In this document: piece by piece, positions 1 through 7,853 of the stretch | Position numbering within the stretch: position 1 is the stretch's first letter | Layout of the letters: each line of letters begins with the position of its first letter | Assembly (NCBI GenBank): GCA_005880915.1 | Contig: VBIW01000045.1 | Coordinates: 18,131 to 82,130, forward strand | DNA length: 64,000 nt | DNA from: Chloroflexota bacterium | GTDB taxonomy: Bacteria > Chloroflexota > Dormibacteria > Dormibacterales > Dormibacteraceae | Direction: 5' to 3' | Made by a program: the position numbers and the translations under genes | Notes under the pieces: model-generated | Database searches by the model: none | What the model was told of the DNA's origin: nothing | The model's input: the letters and a program-made list of their open reading frames with translations, nothing else

Positions 1-367
1 GCCACAGCTCTTTCGGCATGCGCCGCTTGAGGTAGGCGGTCGCCGTGACGACCAGCAGCACGTCGACGGACAGCGCGCCCAGGCCGATGGCCAGGGTGCC
101 GTAGGTCGAGTGAAACGGCACGAAGACGTCGAGAAGCCCGATTCGAGCCGTCGTGTCGAGCAGCAGCGACACCACATGAAGCACAGCGAGCGGAATCCAC
201 AGCACGGTCGTGTATTCATGCACCGAGCGGACGAGACGATTGCTGCCCAACCAGTCGAACACCGCGGTGCGTAGGCCGATGCCGGTGACCAGGGCAATGG
301 CCAGAGCGGCGTATGAGCTGAGGCCGGCGACGCGCGCAAGGACCCAGAAGAACTGATCAGCTGTCAT
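1..367 (-). CDS. Ferric reductase-like transmembrane protein (partial)
   Basis: The frame opens at ATG 367 and runs off the left edge, so only about 122 N-terminal residues are visible. They contain at least three hydrophobic segments; the second carries HEYTTVLW and ...LAVLHVVSLLL, with two histidines spaced as haem ligands in ferric-reductase/MsrQ-type cytochrome b domains. It overlaps the end of the ApbE gene by 11 bases, so the two are probably co-translated. A membrane haem protein next to a flavin transferase suggests an extracytoplasmic electron-transfer module. The C-terminus is unseen, so whether a flavin domain follows is unknown. Confidence 0.6.
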   Translation of the reverse strand, partial: MTADQFFWVLARVAGLSSYAALAIALVTGIGLRTAVFDWLGSNRLVRSVHEYTTVLWIPLAVLHVVSLLLDTTARIGLLDVFVPFHSTYGTLAIGLGALSVDVLLVVTATAYLKRRMPKELW

Positions 368-1190
368 GTGCGCCGCCCAACCACCACGCCATCGCATGCC
401 CCGCGCAATAGATTGGCGCGATCTCTGGACCGAGCAGGAGCGCGGTCTTGGCAATGACCTCGGCCTCGAACCCACTCCCGGCGACGACCGACACTTCCTC
501 GAGGCCGGTCTTTGCCGGCAGCCCCGTGCGGGGGTCGATGAGGTGATGCAGATCCCCCCAGCGCCGTCGCCGCACGCTGCTGGTCGCCGCGCCCTGATCG
601 CGCAGCATGAGAGTTGCGCCGGCGACGCCGACCGGCCACCCCTCGCCGCGCGGCCCGGCTCCGGCGGCCATCAGATCACCGCCGAGGTTGGCGAGGGAGT
701 TCGGTCCCAGAACTTCGCACAGCCGATCCGCCATCCAACCCTTCGCGATGCCGCCCAGGTCGAGGCCCGATCCGGAGGCAACGCGAGCCTTGCCGTGCCT
801 GACCTCGAGCACGTCGGGCAGCGGCGGCAGCGGCCCAACTCCTTCGGGTGCGGCGGCCACCGGCCCGTCGGCAAGCGGTCGCGTGTAGCCGACGGCGAGC
901 ATTGAAGGAAGCACCGCAGCATTGACCAGTCCGCCGCTCGTCTCGTACGCGGTCAAAGCAAATTGCAGGACCGATTCCACCTCGTCGCTGATCTCCATCC
1001 ACCGGCCCGCTGACGCGTTGAGCTCCGAGAGCTCGCTGTCCGCGGCGAAGCGGGTCAGCCGAGCGCCCAGCCGGCGGACCCAGAGCTCGCCTTCCACCAG
1101 GCGCCCTCTCGATTGGCCGGCCGCAAACGCGCTGCAGTTGGTGCCGAGAGCCTCGAAGTGATGCGACTCGACAGCAAGTTCAGGAGGCAT
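357..1190 (-). CDS. apbE: ApbE family FAD:protein FMN transferase
   Basis: 277 residues. ApbE enzymes split FAD and attach FMN covalently to threonine or serine of target proteins. Family landmarks are RFAADSELSELNA (about 47-59), DLGGIAKGWMADRL (about 144-157), NLGGDL (168-173) and HLIDPRTGLPA (216-226). No signal peptide or lipobox is visible and the protein is slightly shorter than exported ApbE lipoproteins. Its start overlaps the upstream small exported protein gene by 11 bases and its end overlaps the ferric-reductase-like gene. No classical FMN-binding target domain is encoded in the visible neighbourhood. Confidence 0.85.
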   Translation of the reverse strand: MPPELAVESHHFEALGTNCSAFAAGQSRGRLVEGELWVRRLGARLTRFAADSELSELNASAGRWMEISDEVESVLQFALTAYETSGGLVNAAVLPSMLAVGYTRPLADGPVAAAPEGVGPLPPLPDVLEVRHGKARVASGSGLDLGGIAKGWMADRLCEVLGPNSLANLGGDLMAAGAGPRGEGWPVGVAGATLMLRDQGAATSSVRRRRWGDLHHLIDPRTGLPAKTGLEEVSVVAGSGFEAEVIAKTALLLGPEIAPIYCAGHAMAWWLGGAHDS

Positions 1191-1410
1191 ACGTCGAGGT
1201 CATAGGCGCGGCGTTGCTCGGGTGCACCGAAGGTCCCATCGTCAGCGTGCCGTCGAGCGTGGCCGTCGTGGAGCCGCTGCCCGCGTTGAGCACCGCCGGC
1301 TGCAGGGGCGCTGCCGGATTCTTGAGATGGGTGGTCACGAAGACTGCCGACGCGGCGGTCGCGCCGATCGTCAGCGCCGTGGCCACGGCCTTGATCAGAA
1401 AGAGGCGCAT
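1180..1410 (-). CDS. Small exported or membrane-anchored protein
   Basis: 76 residues with an N-terminal hydrophobic segment (about 4-26, ending ASAVFVTTHL), followed by a low-complexity Ser/Thr/Ala/Pro-rich tail. It lies two bases after the DUF1501 stop and overlaps apbE, so it belongs to the same transcription unit. No family is recognised. Its position makes it a conceivable partner or substrate of ApbE, but it has no clear (S/T)GA(S/T) flavinylation motif outside the membrane segment. Confidence 0.55.
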   Translation of the reverse strand: MRLFLIKAVATALTIGATAASAVFVTTHLKNPAAPLQPAVLNAGSGSTTATLDGTLTMGPSVHPSNAAPMTSTYAS

Positions 1411-1412
1411 TC

Positions 1413-2708
1413 TCAGACCGCGACCGGTACCTTGAGGAATGGAACTTTGTCAAACGAGGCGCCCAGGATCTTGGTCGAGTCGGCGCCGAGGTGCCCGCTG
1501 AGGATCTCCTGGTACACGGAGCGGAAGTCGACTGCGAACTTCAAGTTGCCGGTGGTGTCGAGGGCCGTCAGGCTGGGCTCGTCGCCGTAAAGCCCACCGT
1601 TGACCGGGTCGCCGATCAGCAGAAGCGGCGCTGCCGCTCCGTGGTCCGTTCCGCCGCTTGCGTTCTCTTTCGGCCGGCGTCCGAACTCCGACCAGGTCGC
1701 GATCAACACCTTGTCGGCCATGTTGTGCGCGGCGAGGTCCTGGTAGAAGGCCGAGACTGCCGAGTCCAGGTAGCCCATCAGGTCGTCATGACGGTTCAGC
1801 TCGGTGTAGTGCGTGTCGAACCCGCCGAGCGTGACGTGCAGGAGCTTGACGCCTGTTCCGGTCACGATCAGCTCAGCGGCCAGCTGCAGCGCTGCGGCCA
1901 ACTGGTTCTTGGATGAGTAGACGAGCTGCACCTTGTCCGAGTAGTCGGCCATCGGCTGATAGGTGGCCGCCGAAGTCCGCAGGGTGGCCATGGTCTCGGT
2001 GGCGGTGGCGATCGCCGTGTCGAAGAGCGCGCCGTAGATCCCGGGGGTTCCCTTGTAGAGTGCGCCGACCGCGGCTTCCACCTCGGTGCCGCCCGTGAAG
2101 CCGAACGTCTTCTGGTTCTGGATCACGGTCAGAGTCGCTTGCAGGTCGCGCAGGGCGCCGGGCGCATCTGTCGCGCCGCAGGCGCATCCCGTCAGCGGAT
2201 GACCGTTCGAGTCGTAGCTTGTGGCCAGCGTGCGGCCGAGCCATCCGTCGACCTGGCGGCGAGTCGGGTCACCCGTCTCCCAGATGCGGATCGACTCGAA
2301 ATGGGAGAAGGTCGGGTTGGGATAGCCGACACCCTGGACGATGGCCACCTTGCCCTTGTCCCACAGGCCCTTGATGCCGCCGAGCTTGTGGTTGAGGCCG
2401 TACTGCGAGTTCAGGGGTAGGGCTTGCGAGACCATGGGCCCGGCCAGCTTGGGGCGCAGATCGTGCAGCGCCGGATCGGCCAGCGGGACCAGCGTGCGCA
2501 AGCCATCGTTGCCGCCGGCGAGCTGGATCATCACGAGAATGTTGTCGTTGGTCATTCCTTCTTTCTTGGCCGCGTAGACGGCGCGCGCGAAGGCGTCCGG
2601 GACCGCTGCGTATCCGGCCGCCAGGCCCGACGCGCCTGCCCCGAAGACAAGTCCCGCCTTGAGAAAGTCGCGACGCTTGAGCTGGTTGATGCCGAGTTCC
2701 TTGTTCAT
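1413..2708 (-). CDS. DUF1501 family Tat-exported protein
   Basis: 431 residues from ATG 2708. The N-terminus carries a twin-arginine signal (KRRDFLKAGLVFGAG). DUF1501 landmarks follow: QLAGGNDGLRTLVP near 60, GGFDTHYTELNRH, and the C-terminal SEFGRRPKENASGGTDHG. DUF1501 proteins resemble sulfatase/alkaline-phosphatase-fold enzymes, but their substrates are not established. The gene starts 11 bases after the DUF1800 stop; DUF1800-DUF1501 pairing is a common conserved arrangement. Reading upstream of this ATG gives only Arg-rich antisense-like sequence, so the Tat start is preferred. Confidence 0.9.
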   Translation of the reverse strand: MNKELGINQLKRRDFLKAGLVFGAGASGLAAGYAAVPDAFARAVYAAKKEGMTNDNILVMIQLAGGNDGLRTLVPLADPALHDLRPKLAGPMVSQALPLNSQYGLNHKLGGIKGLWDKGKVAIVQGVGYPNPTFSHFESIRIWETGDPTRRQVDGWLGRTLATSYDSNGHPLTGCACGATDAPGALRDLQATLTVIQNQKTFGFTGGTEVEAAVGALYKGTPGIYGALFDTAIATATETMATLRTSAATYQPMADYSDKVQLVYSSKNQLAAALQLAAELIVTGTGVKLLHVTLGGFDTHYTELNRHDDLMGYLDSAVSAFYQDLAAHNMADKVLIATWSEFGRRPKENASGGTDHGAAAPLLLIGDPVNGGLYGDEPSLTALDTTGNLKFAVDFRSVYQEILSGHLGADSTKILGASFDKVPFLKVPVAV

Positions 2709-2719
2709 GCTTCGTCCAC

Positions 2720-4225
2720 CTACTTGAGCTGGAATTCCGGTGAGGCGAGGGTGATGAACCAGCGCGCGCGGTCGTCCGCGGCCTGGTTGAAAAGGCTTGC
2801 GGTTTGCGGGCTCAGGACTCCGTCTAGATGCTTGTGCACGGCATCCGATGCGGGCGGCAACGTTCCCTTGGCCTGGGCCAGCGCGGAGGTCGTGAAGTTC
2901 ACGCGCTCGACCACGGTGTTGGACGAAATCCATGATTCGTTGTTCGGCCAGCCATTGACGTCGGGCGGGTCGAAGAGGCTCTGCCCCATCCCTGAGCCGG
3001 CGGCGGTGATCACCTTGGAGATCGACGTCACCCCAAGCGCACGTCCGGTGTGGACCATGAACTCGGTCGGCGATTTGACCAGGCTGCGGTAGCTCTGGTT
3101 GGCGGAGAACTCGGGGCTCGTGAAGACCGCACGCATCAGGGTCTTCATGTCGTAGTTGCTGCGCCGGAACGTATCGCCGAGCTTCTTGACGTAAGTAGTG
3201 CTCGGGCGAGCGGTCACGAAATGCTGAGCCACCTTGTTCGCGATGAGGGCCGCGGTCGCGGGCTGGGCAAGGATGCGGTCAATCACGCCCTGGGTGTCCA
3301 GCGCACCGGTCTGGCCGAGGTAGGTGACGCTTCCTTTGTAGGCGCGGCGGGCGTTGAAAACCCCGGGCTTCTGACCTGAATACACGGGCAGCTTTCGCGT
3401 GACGTTGTTGGCCTTGTCGACGACCACGGTCGCGTATGTATCGGGCGGTGGGACCTGCCATCCAGCTAGAGCCTTGGCGCCCTCGCGCACATCGTTCTCT
3501 GTGAAGTTGCCGGCGCCCATTGTGAAGAGCTCCATGAGCTCACGCGAGTAGTTCTCGTTGGGACTCTGCCCGGTTGAGGTGGCCAGGTCGAGATAGCGGA
3601 GCATCGCGGGGTCGGCCGTTACCTGCATCAGCATCGACCGCAGGTCGGTCATGGCCATGCGGCGCCACGTCAGATTCTGCCAGTACATAAAGGTGTCGTC
3701 GGCGGCCTTGCGGTAGTCGCTTGTGAAATGGCCGTGCCAGAAGAGCGTCATTCGTTCTGCAAAAGGCGTTGGTGTCGAGAGCATGTGGTCGATCCACCAC
3801 TGCTGGAGCTGCTGGATTGGAAACCTGCCGCCGGGTGTGTTTGCTACTGCGAGTGTCGGGGGATCGGCGGGTTTGGTTTCGATTAGGCGGTCCACCGTTT
3901 TGTTGAACCCGTCCGACAGCGCGGCATCGAGCTGCGCTTGCGTGTAGCCGAAGCTCGTGCGCCGGAGCAGCTGCATGACACGCGCCGATTCCGACCCGAG
4001 AGGCGAGATCCAGTCGGTGGTCGTGGCGGTTCGGGGCGACCCGATCTGCTGCATCGATCCGCCGAGGAGGCGGACGACGCCGACCCCGACGCCCGTGACG
4101 ACTGCGGCGGCGAGGGCCTGACGGCGGGTGATTCCGCGCTTTGGAGTTGGAGGGAGCGTGACCGGTTGTTCGATTGGGGCGAGGCTCACGAGCTTCATTG
4201 AAGCTTTGGGCGGGTCTGCTGGCAT
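2720..4225 (-). CDS. DUF1800 family Tat-exported protein
   Basis: About 501 residues if started at ATG 4225; an alternative ATG is at 4198. The N-terminus contains a twin-arginine-like signal (RRQALAAAVVTGVGV). DUF1800 hallmarks are LLRRTSFGYT, FWHGHFTSDYRK, YSRELMELFTMG and PPDVNGWP. The function is unknown; it is always found with DUF1501 partners, as here. The frame stays open upstream to 4486, but that stretch is Pro/Arg-rich without family similarity. No strong ribosome binding site was seen before either start. Confidence 0.85.
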   Translation of the reverse strand: MPADPPKASMKLVSLAPIEQPVTLPPTPKRGITRRQALAAAVVTGVGVGVVRLLGGSMQQIGSPRTATTTDWISPLGSESARVMQLLRRTSFGYTQAQLDAALSDGFNKTVDRLIETKPADPPTLAVANTPGGRFPIQQLQQWWIDHMLSTPTPFAERMTLFWHGHFTSDYRKAADDTFMYWQNLTWRRMAMTDLRSMLMQVTADPAMLRYLDLATSTGQSPNENYSRELMELFTMGAGNFTENDVREGAKALAGWQVPPPDTYATVVVDKANNVTRKLPVYSGQKPGVFNARRAYKGSVTYLGQTGALDTQGVIDRILAQPATAALIANKVAQHFVTARPSTTYVKKLGDTFRRSNYDMKTLMRAVFTSPEFSANQSYRSLVKSPTEFMVHTGRALGVTSISKVITAAGSGMGQSLFDPPDVNGWPNNESWISSNTVVERVNFTTSALAQAKGTLPPASDAVHKHLDGVLSPQTASLFNQAADDRARWFITLASPEFQLK

Positions 4226-4550
4226 TAGCTGGATGTGAACGTTTCGTAAGGGGGGCGGGGCAGCAGTGCGGGGTTTTCGCGCGTTAGGTGCCAAACGCTC
4301 TATTCGGGGCGCTTCCAAATAAGCGTTTGGCACCAAGCGCGTGGAAACTCGAACACCCGGCGCGAGCCGGACCGCTGGTCCCCTTAACAGGCTGAGTTGG
4401 CGGGGCGGTAAAGGAGCTCTAGGTTCAGGCGGTACGGTCGGCCGGGCTTGGGGGAGGGAGCCCACGGGAGAGGGAGGGCCCGCCACAAGAGCGTCCTTGT
4501 TTCTAGCGAACTGGGCTTCGTTGCTGGTCGATGCTAGGATTTTTGGCGTA
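4226..4550. other. Divergent intergenic region
   Basis: This 325-base region lies between the DUF1800 gene (minus) and the HTH-Mop regulator gene (plus). The only structure I see is a perfect 13-bp inverted repeat at 4287-4334, listed separately. No confident -10/-35 pair was found. Confidence 0.5.
4287..4334. promoter_or_regulatory. 13-bp perfect inverted repeat
   Basis: GGTGCCAAACGCT (4287-4299) is repeated as its exact reverse complement AGCGTTTGGCACC (4322-4334), with a 22-base spacer. It lies upstream of DUF1800 and of the mod regulator gene. It could be an operator for a dimeric regulator or a cruciform. There is no T-run, so a terminator is unlikely. Confidence 0.5.
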
Positions 4551-4946
4551 ATGCCTAGTTATCGGCTTGGACAGGCGGCCAAGATGCTCGGCGTCAGCGT
4601 CGATACAGTGCGCCGGATGGTCGATGACGGCCGGCTGGTCGCGGTGCGCAGCTCGGGCGGGCAGCGCCTCATCGATGGCGAGTCCCTCGCGGCGATCGCC
4701 AAGCCCAAGCGCGCCGGCCGGCGCGACGCATCGGTCAAACAATCCGCCCGCAATCGCTTCCCCGGCATCATCACGCGCGTCATCAAGGACCGCGTCGCGG
4801 CCCAGGTCGAGATTCAGGCCGGGCCCTACCGCCTGGTGTCACTCATCACCCGTGATGCAGTCGATGAGCTCGACCTCAAGCCCGGCATGCCTGCGGTCGC
4901 AGTGGTGAAGGCGACCAATGTCCACGTGGAGCTGCCCCGTGATTAG
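4551..4946 (+). CDS. HTH-Mop (TOBE) molybdate-responsive regulator
   Basis: 131 residues. An N-terminal MerR/excisionase-like helix-turn-helix (about 1-50: YRLGQAAKMLGVSVDTVRRM, then a wing with GGQRLID) is joined by a basic linker to a Mop/TOBE molybdate-binding domain (about 65-131: RNRFPGIITRVIKDRVAAQVE, ending AVVKATNVHV). The family pairs molybdate or tungstate binding with DNA binding, like ModE but with a different HTH. It is first in the mod operon and overlaps modA, so it probably regulates this operon in response to oxyanion. Confidence 0.8.
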   Translation: MPSYRLGQAAKMLGVSVDTVRRMVDDGRLVAVRSSGGQRLIDGESLAAIAKPKRAGRRDASVKQSARNRFPGIITRVIKDRVAAQVEIQAGPYRLVSLITRDAVDELDLKPGMPAVAVVKATNVHVELPRD

Positions 4947-5697
4947 GCGGCTCGCGACGCTGTTCATGCTGTTTGCCGTCAGCTGCGGTGGAGCTTCGGG
5001 GGGCCACGTCGATGCCGGAGTGGCGGCTCCAACGAATCTGACCGTGTTTGCTGCCGCGTCGCTCCAGACCGCCTTCGACAAGGTCGCAACTCAGCTCAAT
5101 AGACAGGACAACATCACGACCACCTTCAACTACGCGGGCACGCAGACCCTGACCGCGCAGCTCACTCAGGGCGCGCCGGCTGATGTCTTCGCTTCCGCTG
5201 ACGTCGCGCACATGACCACTGCCCAGAACGCCGGTTTGATCGCCGGCACGCCCACGGTCTTTGCTCACAACAAACTTGAGATTGCCGTCGAGCGCGGCAA
5301 CCCAAAAGGCATTCACACCCTGGCGGACCTCGGGCGCAGCGGACTCGTCGTCGTTCTGGCCGACCCCTCGGTGCCCGCGGGCAAATACGCGCAGCAGGTC
5401 CTGACCAAAGCCGGGGTCACCGTCCATCCCGCCAGCCTCGAGCCACAGGTCACGGGCGTGCTCACCAAAGTGGCGTTCGGTGAGGCCGACGCGGGCATCG
5501 TCTACGTCAGCGACATCGTGAGCAGCGGCAAGGTGACCGGCATCGCGATCCCCGATGCCCAGAACGTGATCGCCGAATATCCCATCGCCACTCTCAAAGC
5601 CGGGCAAAACAAGACTGGAGCCGACACGTTCATCAAGTACGTGCTGTCGAGTCAGGGACAGGCGATCCTCTTCGGCGCCGGTTTCGAGGGGGCTTGA
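4918..5697 (+). CDS. modA: Molybdate ABC transporter substrate-binding protein
   Basis: About 259 residues. An N-terminal signal ends in a lipobox-like LFAVSC, so it is probably a lipoprotein. The mature part starts LTVFAAASLQTAFDKVA, typical of ModA, and continues with ADVFASADVAHM, VPAGKYAQQVL and DAGIVYVSDIV. It captures molybdate or tungstate outside the membrane and delivers it to ModB. The start overlaps the regulator by 29 bases; an in-frame GTG at 4939 gives a shorter overlap and an equally good signal peptide. Confidence 0.9.
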   Translation: MSTWSCPVIRRLATLFMLFAVSCGGASGGHVDAGVAAPTNLTVFAAASLQTAFDKVATQLNRQDNITTTFNYAGTQTLTAQLTQGAPADVFASADVAHMTTAQNAGLIAGTPTVFAHNKLEIAVERGNPKGIHTLADLGRSGLVVVLADPSVPAGKYAQQVLTKAGVTVHPASLEPQVTGVLTKVAFGEADAGIVYVSDIVSSGKVTGIAIPDAQNVIAEYPIATLKAGQNKTGADTFIKYVLSSQGQAILFGAGFEGA

Positions 5698-6482
5698 GCC
5701 AGGCCAGGATTCCAGCTCCGTTGATGGTGCTGGCCGCGGCGGGGCTTCTTCTCTTCCTCCTCCCCCTTGCCGGACTGGTCGTACGCGCCCCGTGGAACCA
5801 GGTCGGTCCGGCGTTGATCGCACCCGAGACCGCAACCGCCCTCGGGCTCTCCCTTTTCTGCTCGCTGTCAGCGACAGCGGTCGCGCTTGTTCTCGGCATC
5901 CCGCTGGCGCTTCTTCTTGCCCGAACGACCGGAACTGTGCGCGCCGTCCTCCGCGCCCTGACCACGCTGCCTATGGTGCTGCCTCCTGTCGTCGGCGGCG
6001 TGGCTCTGCTCCTTGCCTTCGGCCGCCGCGACGGACTGGTCGGCGCGCCGCTGTACAGCGCGTTCGGCATTCAGATCCCGTTCACGACCGCGGCCGCGGT
6101 CATCGCCGAGACGTTCGTCGCGATGCCGTTTCTCGTCATCGCGGTGGAGGGCGGCTTGCGCTCGCTCGATCCGCGATATGAAGAAGCGGCGCGCGCGCTC
6201 GGCGCCACAGGTTGGAGGGTGTTCGCGCGCGTCACGCTTCCTCTGCTGCGGCCGGCGATATTTTCTGGCGCGGTGCTGTGCTGGGCTCGCGCCCTGGGCG
6301 AGTTCGGCGCGACCATCACCTTCGCCGGCAACCTGCCCGGCCGTACGCAGACGATGCCTCTCGCGGTTTACGTCGCGAACGAAACGCGGCCCGAGAGTGC
6401 CATCGCCCTGAGCCTCATCCTGCTCGCGGTGTCGCTCGCGATCCTAATCGGCATGCGGGACCGGTGGCTGGGTTCGTTGTGA
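5694..6482 (+). CDS. modB: Molybdate ABC transporter permease
   Basis: 262 residues with about five or six hydrophobic segments. The EAA-type loop for the ATPase is EEAARALGATGWRVFARVTLP; the ModB signature region ARALGEFGATITFAGNLPG follows. It starts at TTG 5694, giving a TTGA overlap with the modA stop, which indicates translational coupling. It forms the membrane channel for molybdate with ModA and ModC. Confidence 0.9.
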   Translation: MSQARIPAPLMVLAAAGLLLFLLPLAGLVVRAPWNQVGPALIAPETATALGLSLFCSLSATAVALVLGIPLALLLARTTGTVRAVLRALTTLPMVLPPVVGGVALLLAFGRRDGLVGAPLYSAFGIQIPFTTAAAVIAETFVAMPFLVIAVEGGLRSLDPRYEEAARALGATGWRVFARVTLPLLRPAIFSGAVLCWARALGEFGATITFAGNLPGRTQTMPLAVYVANETRPESAIALSLILLAVSLAILIGMRDRWLGSL

Positions 6483-7510
6483 GCCTCGACGCCACGATCC
6501 GATTCAAGCGCGACGGATTCGCCCTCGACGTGCAGCTCACCGTGAGCGCCGGCGAGACCGTCGCTGTCCTCGGACCCAACGGCGCAGGCAAGACCACGCT
6601 GCTCCGCGCGCTCGCCGGACTGGTTCCGATCGACGGTCGCGTCGAGCTCGACGGCCAGGTGCTCGACGATTCAGCCACCGGCCGGCATGTCCCGACCGAA
6701 CGGCGCCGCGTCGGTCTTGTCTTCCAGGACCACGTCCTGTTCCCGCATATGACGGTCCTCGACAACGTGGCCTTTGGGTTGCGGCACGAGGCATCGCGGA
6801 CCGCACGCGCGTGGCTCGATCGTGCTGGACTTGGCGAACGGGCCGGAGCGATGCCTCGCGAGCTGTCTGGGGGACAGGCCCAGAGGGTCGCGCTCATTCG
6901 CACGCTGGCCACCGAGCCGCGCCTGCTCCTCCTCGATGAACCGCTGTCCGCCCTCGACGTCACCATCCGCGCCGAGGTTCGGCGCGACCTGTCGCGCCAG
7001 CTGGCCGGGTTCCAGGGCGTCCGCATCCTGGTCACCCACGACCCGCTCGAGGCGATCGCCCTTGCCGACCGGCTCGTCGTGCTCGAGCACGGCAAGGTGG
7101 TGCAGAGCGGATCGCCGGCAGAAGTCACGGCGCGGCCCCGATCGCGCTTCGTCGCCGACCTGGCCGGCGTCAACTTGCTGCGCGGCCAAGGGCGCGGCGA
7201 TCACATCGAGCTCGCGGGCGGAACAGCCGTGGCCACTCCGGACGCAGGCGACGGTGACGTCTTCGCCGTCATCCATCCGCGCGCGGTTGCTCTGTACACA
7301 TCTCGGCCCGAGGGCACGCCGCGCAACGTCTGGCGCGGCCGGGCCGAGGACCTCGACCTCCACGGTGAGCGGGTCAGGGTCCGCCTCAGCGGCGCTGTGC
7401 CGCTCGTCGCCGAGGTCACACCGTCAGCGGTCCGCGAGCTGCATCTCGACGCGGGTGCCGAGGTGTGGATCGCGGTCAAGGCGACCGAGGTTTCCGTTTA
7501 TCCGGCGTAG
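6479..7510 (+). CDS. modC: Molybdate ABC transporter ATP-binding protein
   Basis: 343 residues from GTG 6479, overlapping the modB stop by 4 bases. Walker A is GPNGAGKTT, the signature is LSGGQAQRVALIRTLA, and Walker B is LLLLDEPLSALD. The C-terminal about 60 residues (from about 285) form a TOBE/Mop domain ending IAVKATEVSVYPA, very like the end of the operon regulator. The frame is open further upstream but only as a shadow of modB. Its stop codon lies exactly at the start of a 79-bp repeat array. Confidence 0.9.
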   Translation: MSLDATIRFKRDGFALDVQLTVSAGETVAVLGPNGAGKTTLLRALAGLVPIDGRVELDGQVLDDSATGRHVPTERRRVGLVFQDHVLFPHMTVLDNVAFGLRHEASRTARAWLDRAGLGERAGAMPRELSGGQAQRVALIRTLATEPRLLLLDEPLSALDVTIRAEVRRDLSRQLAGFQGVRILVTHDPLEAIALADRLVVLEHGKVVQSGSPAEVTARPRSRFVADLAGVNLLRGQGRGDHIELAGGTAVATPDAGDGDVFAVIHPRAVALYTSRPEGTPRNVWRGRAEDLDLHGERVRVRLSGAVPLVAEVTPSAVRELHLDAGAEVWIAVKATEVSVYPA

Positions 7511-7810
7511 CAAATCTGAACCTCCCCACCCGGCGGCTGCGCCGCCGACCTCCCCGGCGAGCGGGGAGGTGAAGCGCTCGATCGCGTAGCAAATCTGAAC
7601 CTCCCCACCCGGCGGCTGCGCCGCCGACCTCCCCGGCGAGCGGGGAGGTGAAGCGATCGACCGCATAGCAAATCTGAACCTCCCCACCCGGCGGCTGCGC
7701 CGCCGACCTCCCCGGCGAGCGGGGAGGTGAAGCGATCGACCGCATAGCAAATCTGAACCTCCCCACCCGGCGCTTCCGCCGCCGACCTCCCGGCGAGCGG
7801 GGAGGTGACG
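7507..7810. repeat. 79-bp tandem repeat array, about 3.8 copies (family B)
   Basis: Copies begin at 7507, 7586, 7665 and 7744, an exact 79-base period. Each unit starts gtagcaaatctgaacc and contains two palindromes: GGCGGCTGCGCCGCC and the CCTCCCCGGC/GCGGGGAGG pair. The last copy is truncated and slightly diverged. There are no unique spacers. The first copy contains the modC stop codon. Related elements occur at 43301-43405 and 45441-45488. The array fills the modC-protease gap (7511-7853). Confidence 0.9.
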
Positions 7811-7853
7811 TTGATGTTTAGCCGATCTGTTACTTGGTAATCTTGTAAGCACC

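Noticed and set aside
1180..1410. Flavinylation motif (IGAT) in the small exported protein
   Set aside because: The match lies inside the N-terminal hydrophobic segment and lacks the preceding Asp and flanking pattern of FMN-binding domains.
7507..7810. CRISPR-like array of four repeats
   Set aside because: The 79-base units are contiguous with no unique spacers and carry internal palindromes shared with other intergenic loci; no cas genes are present.
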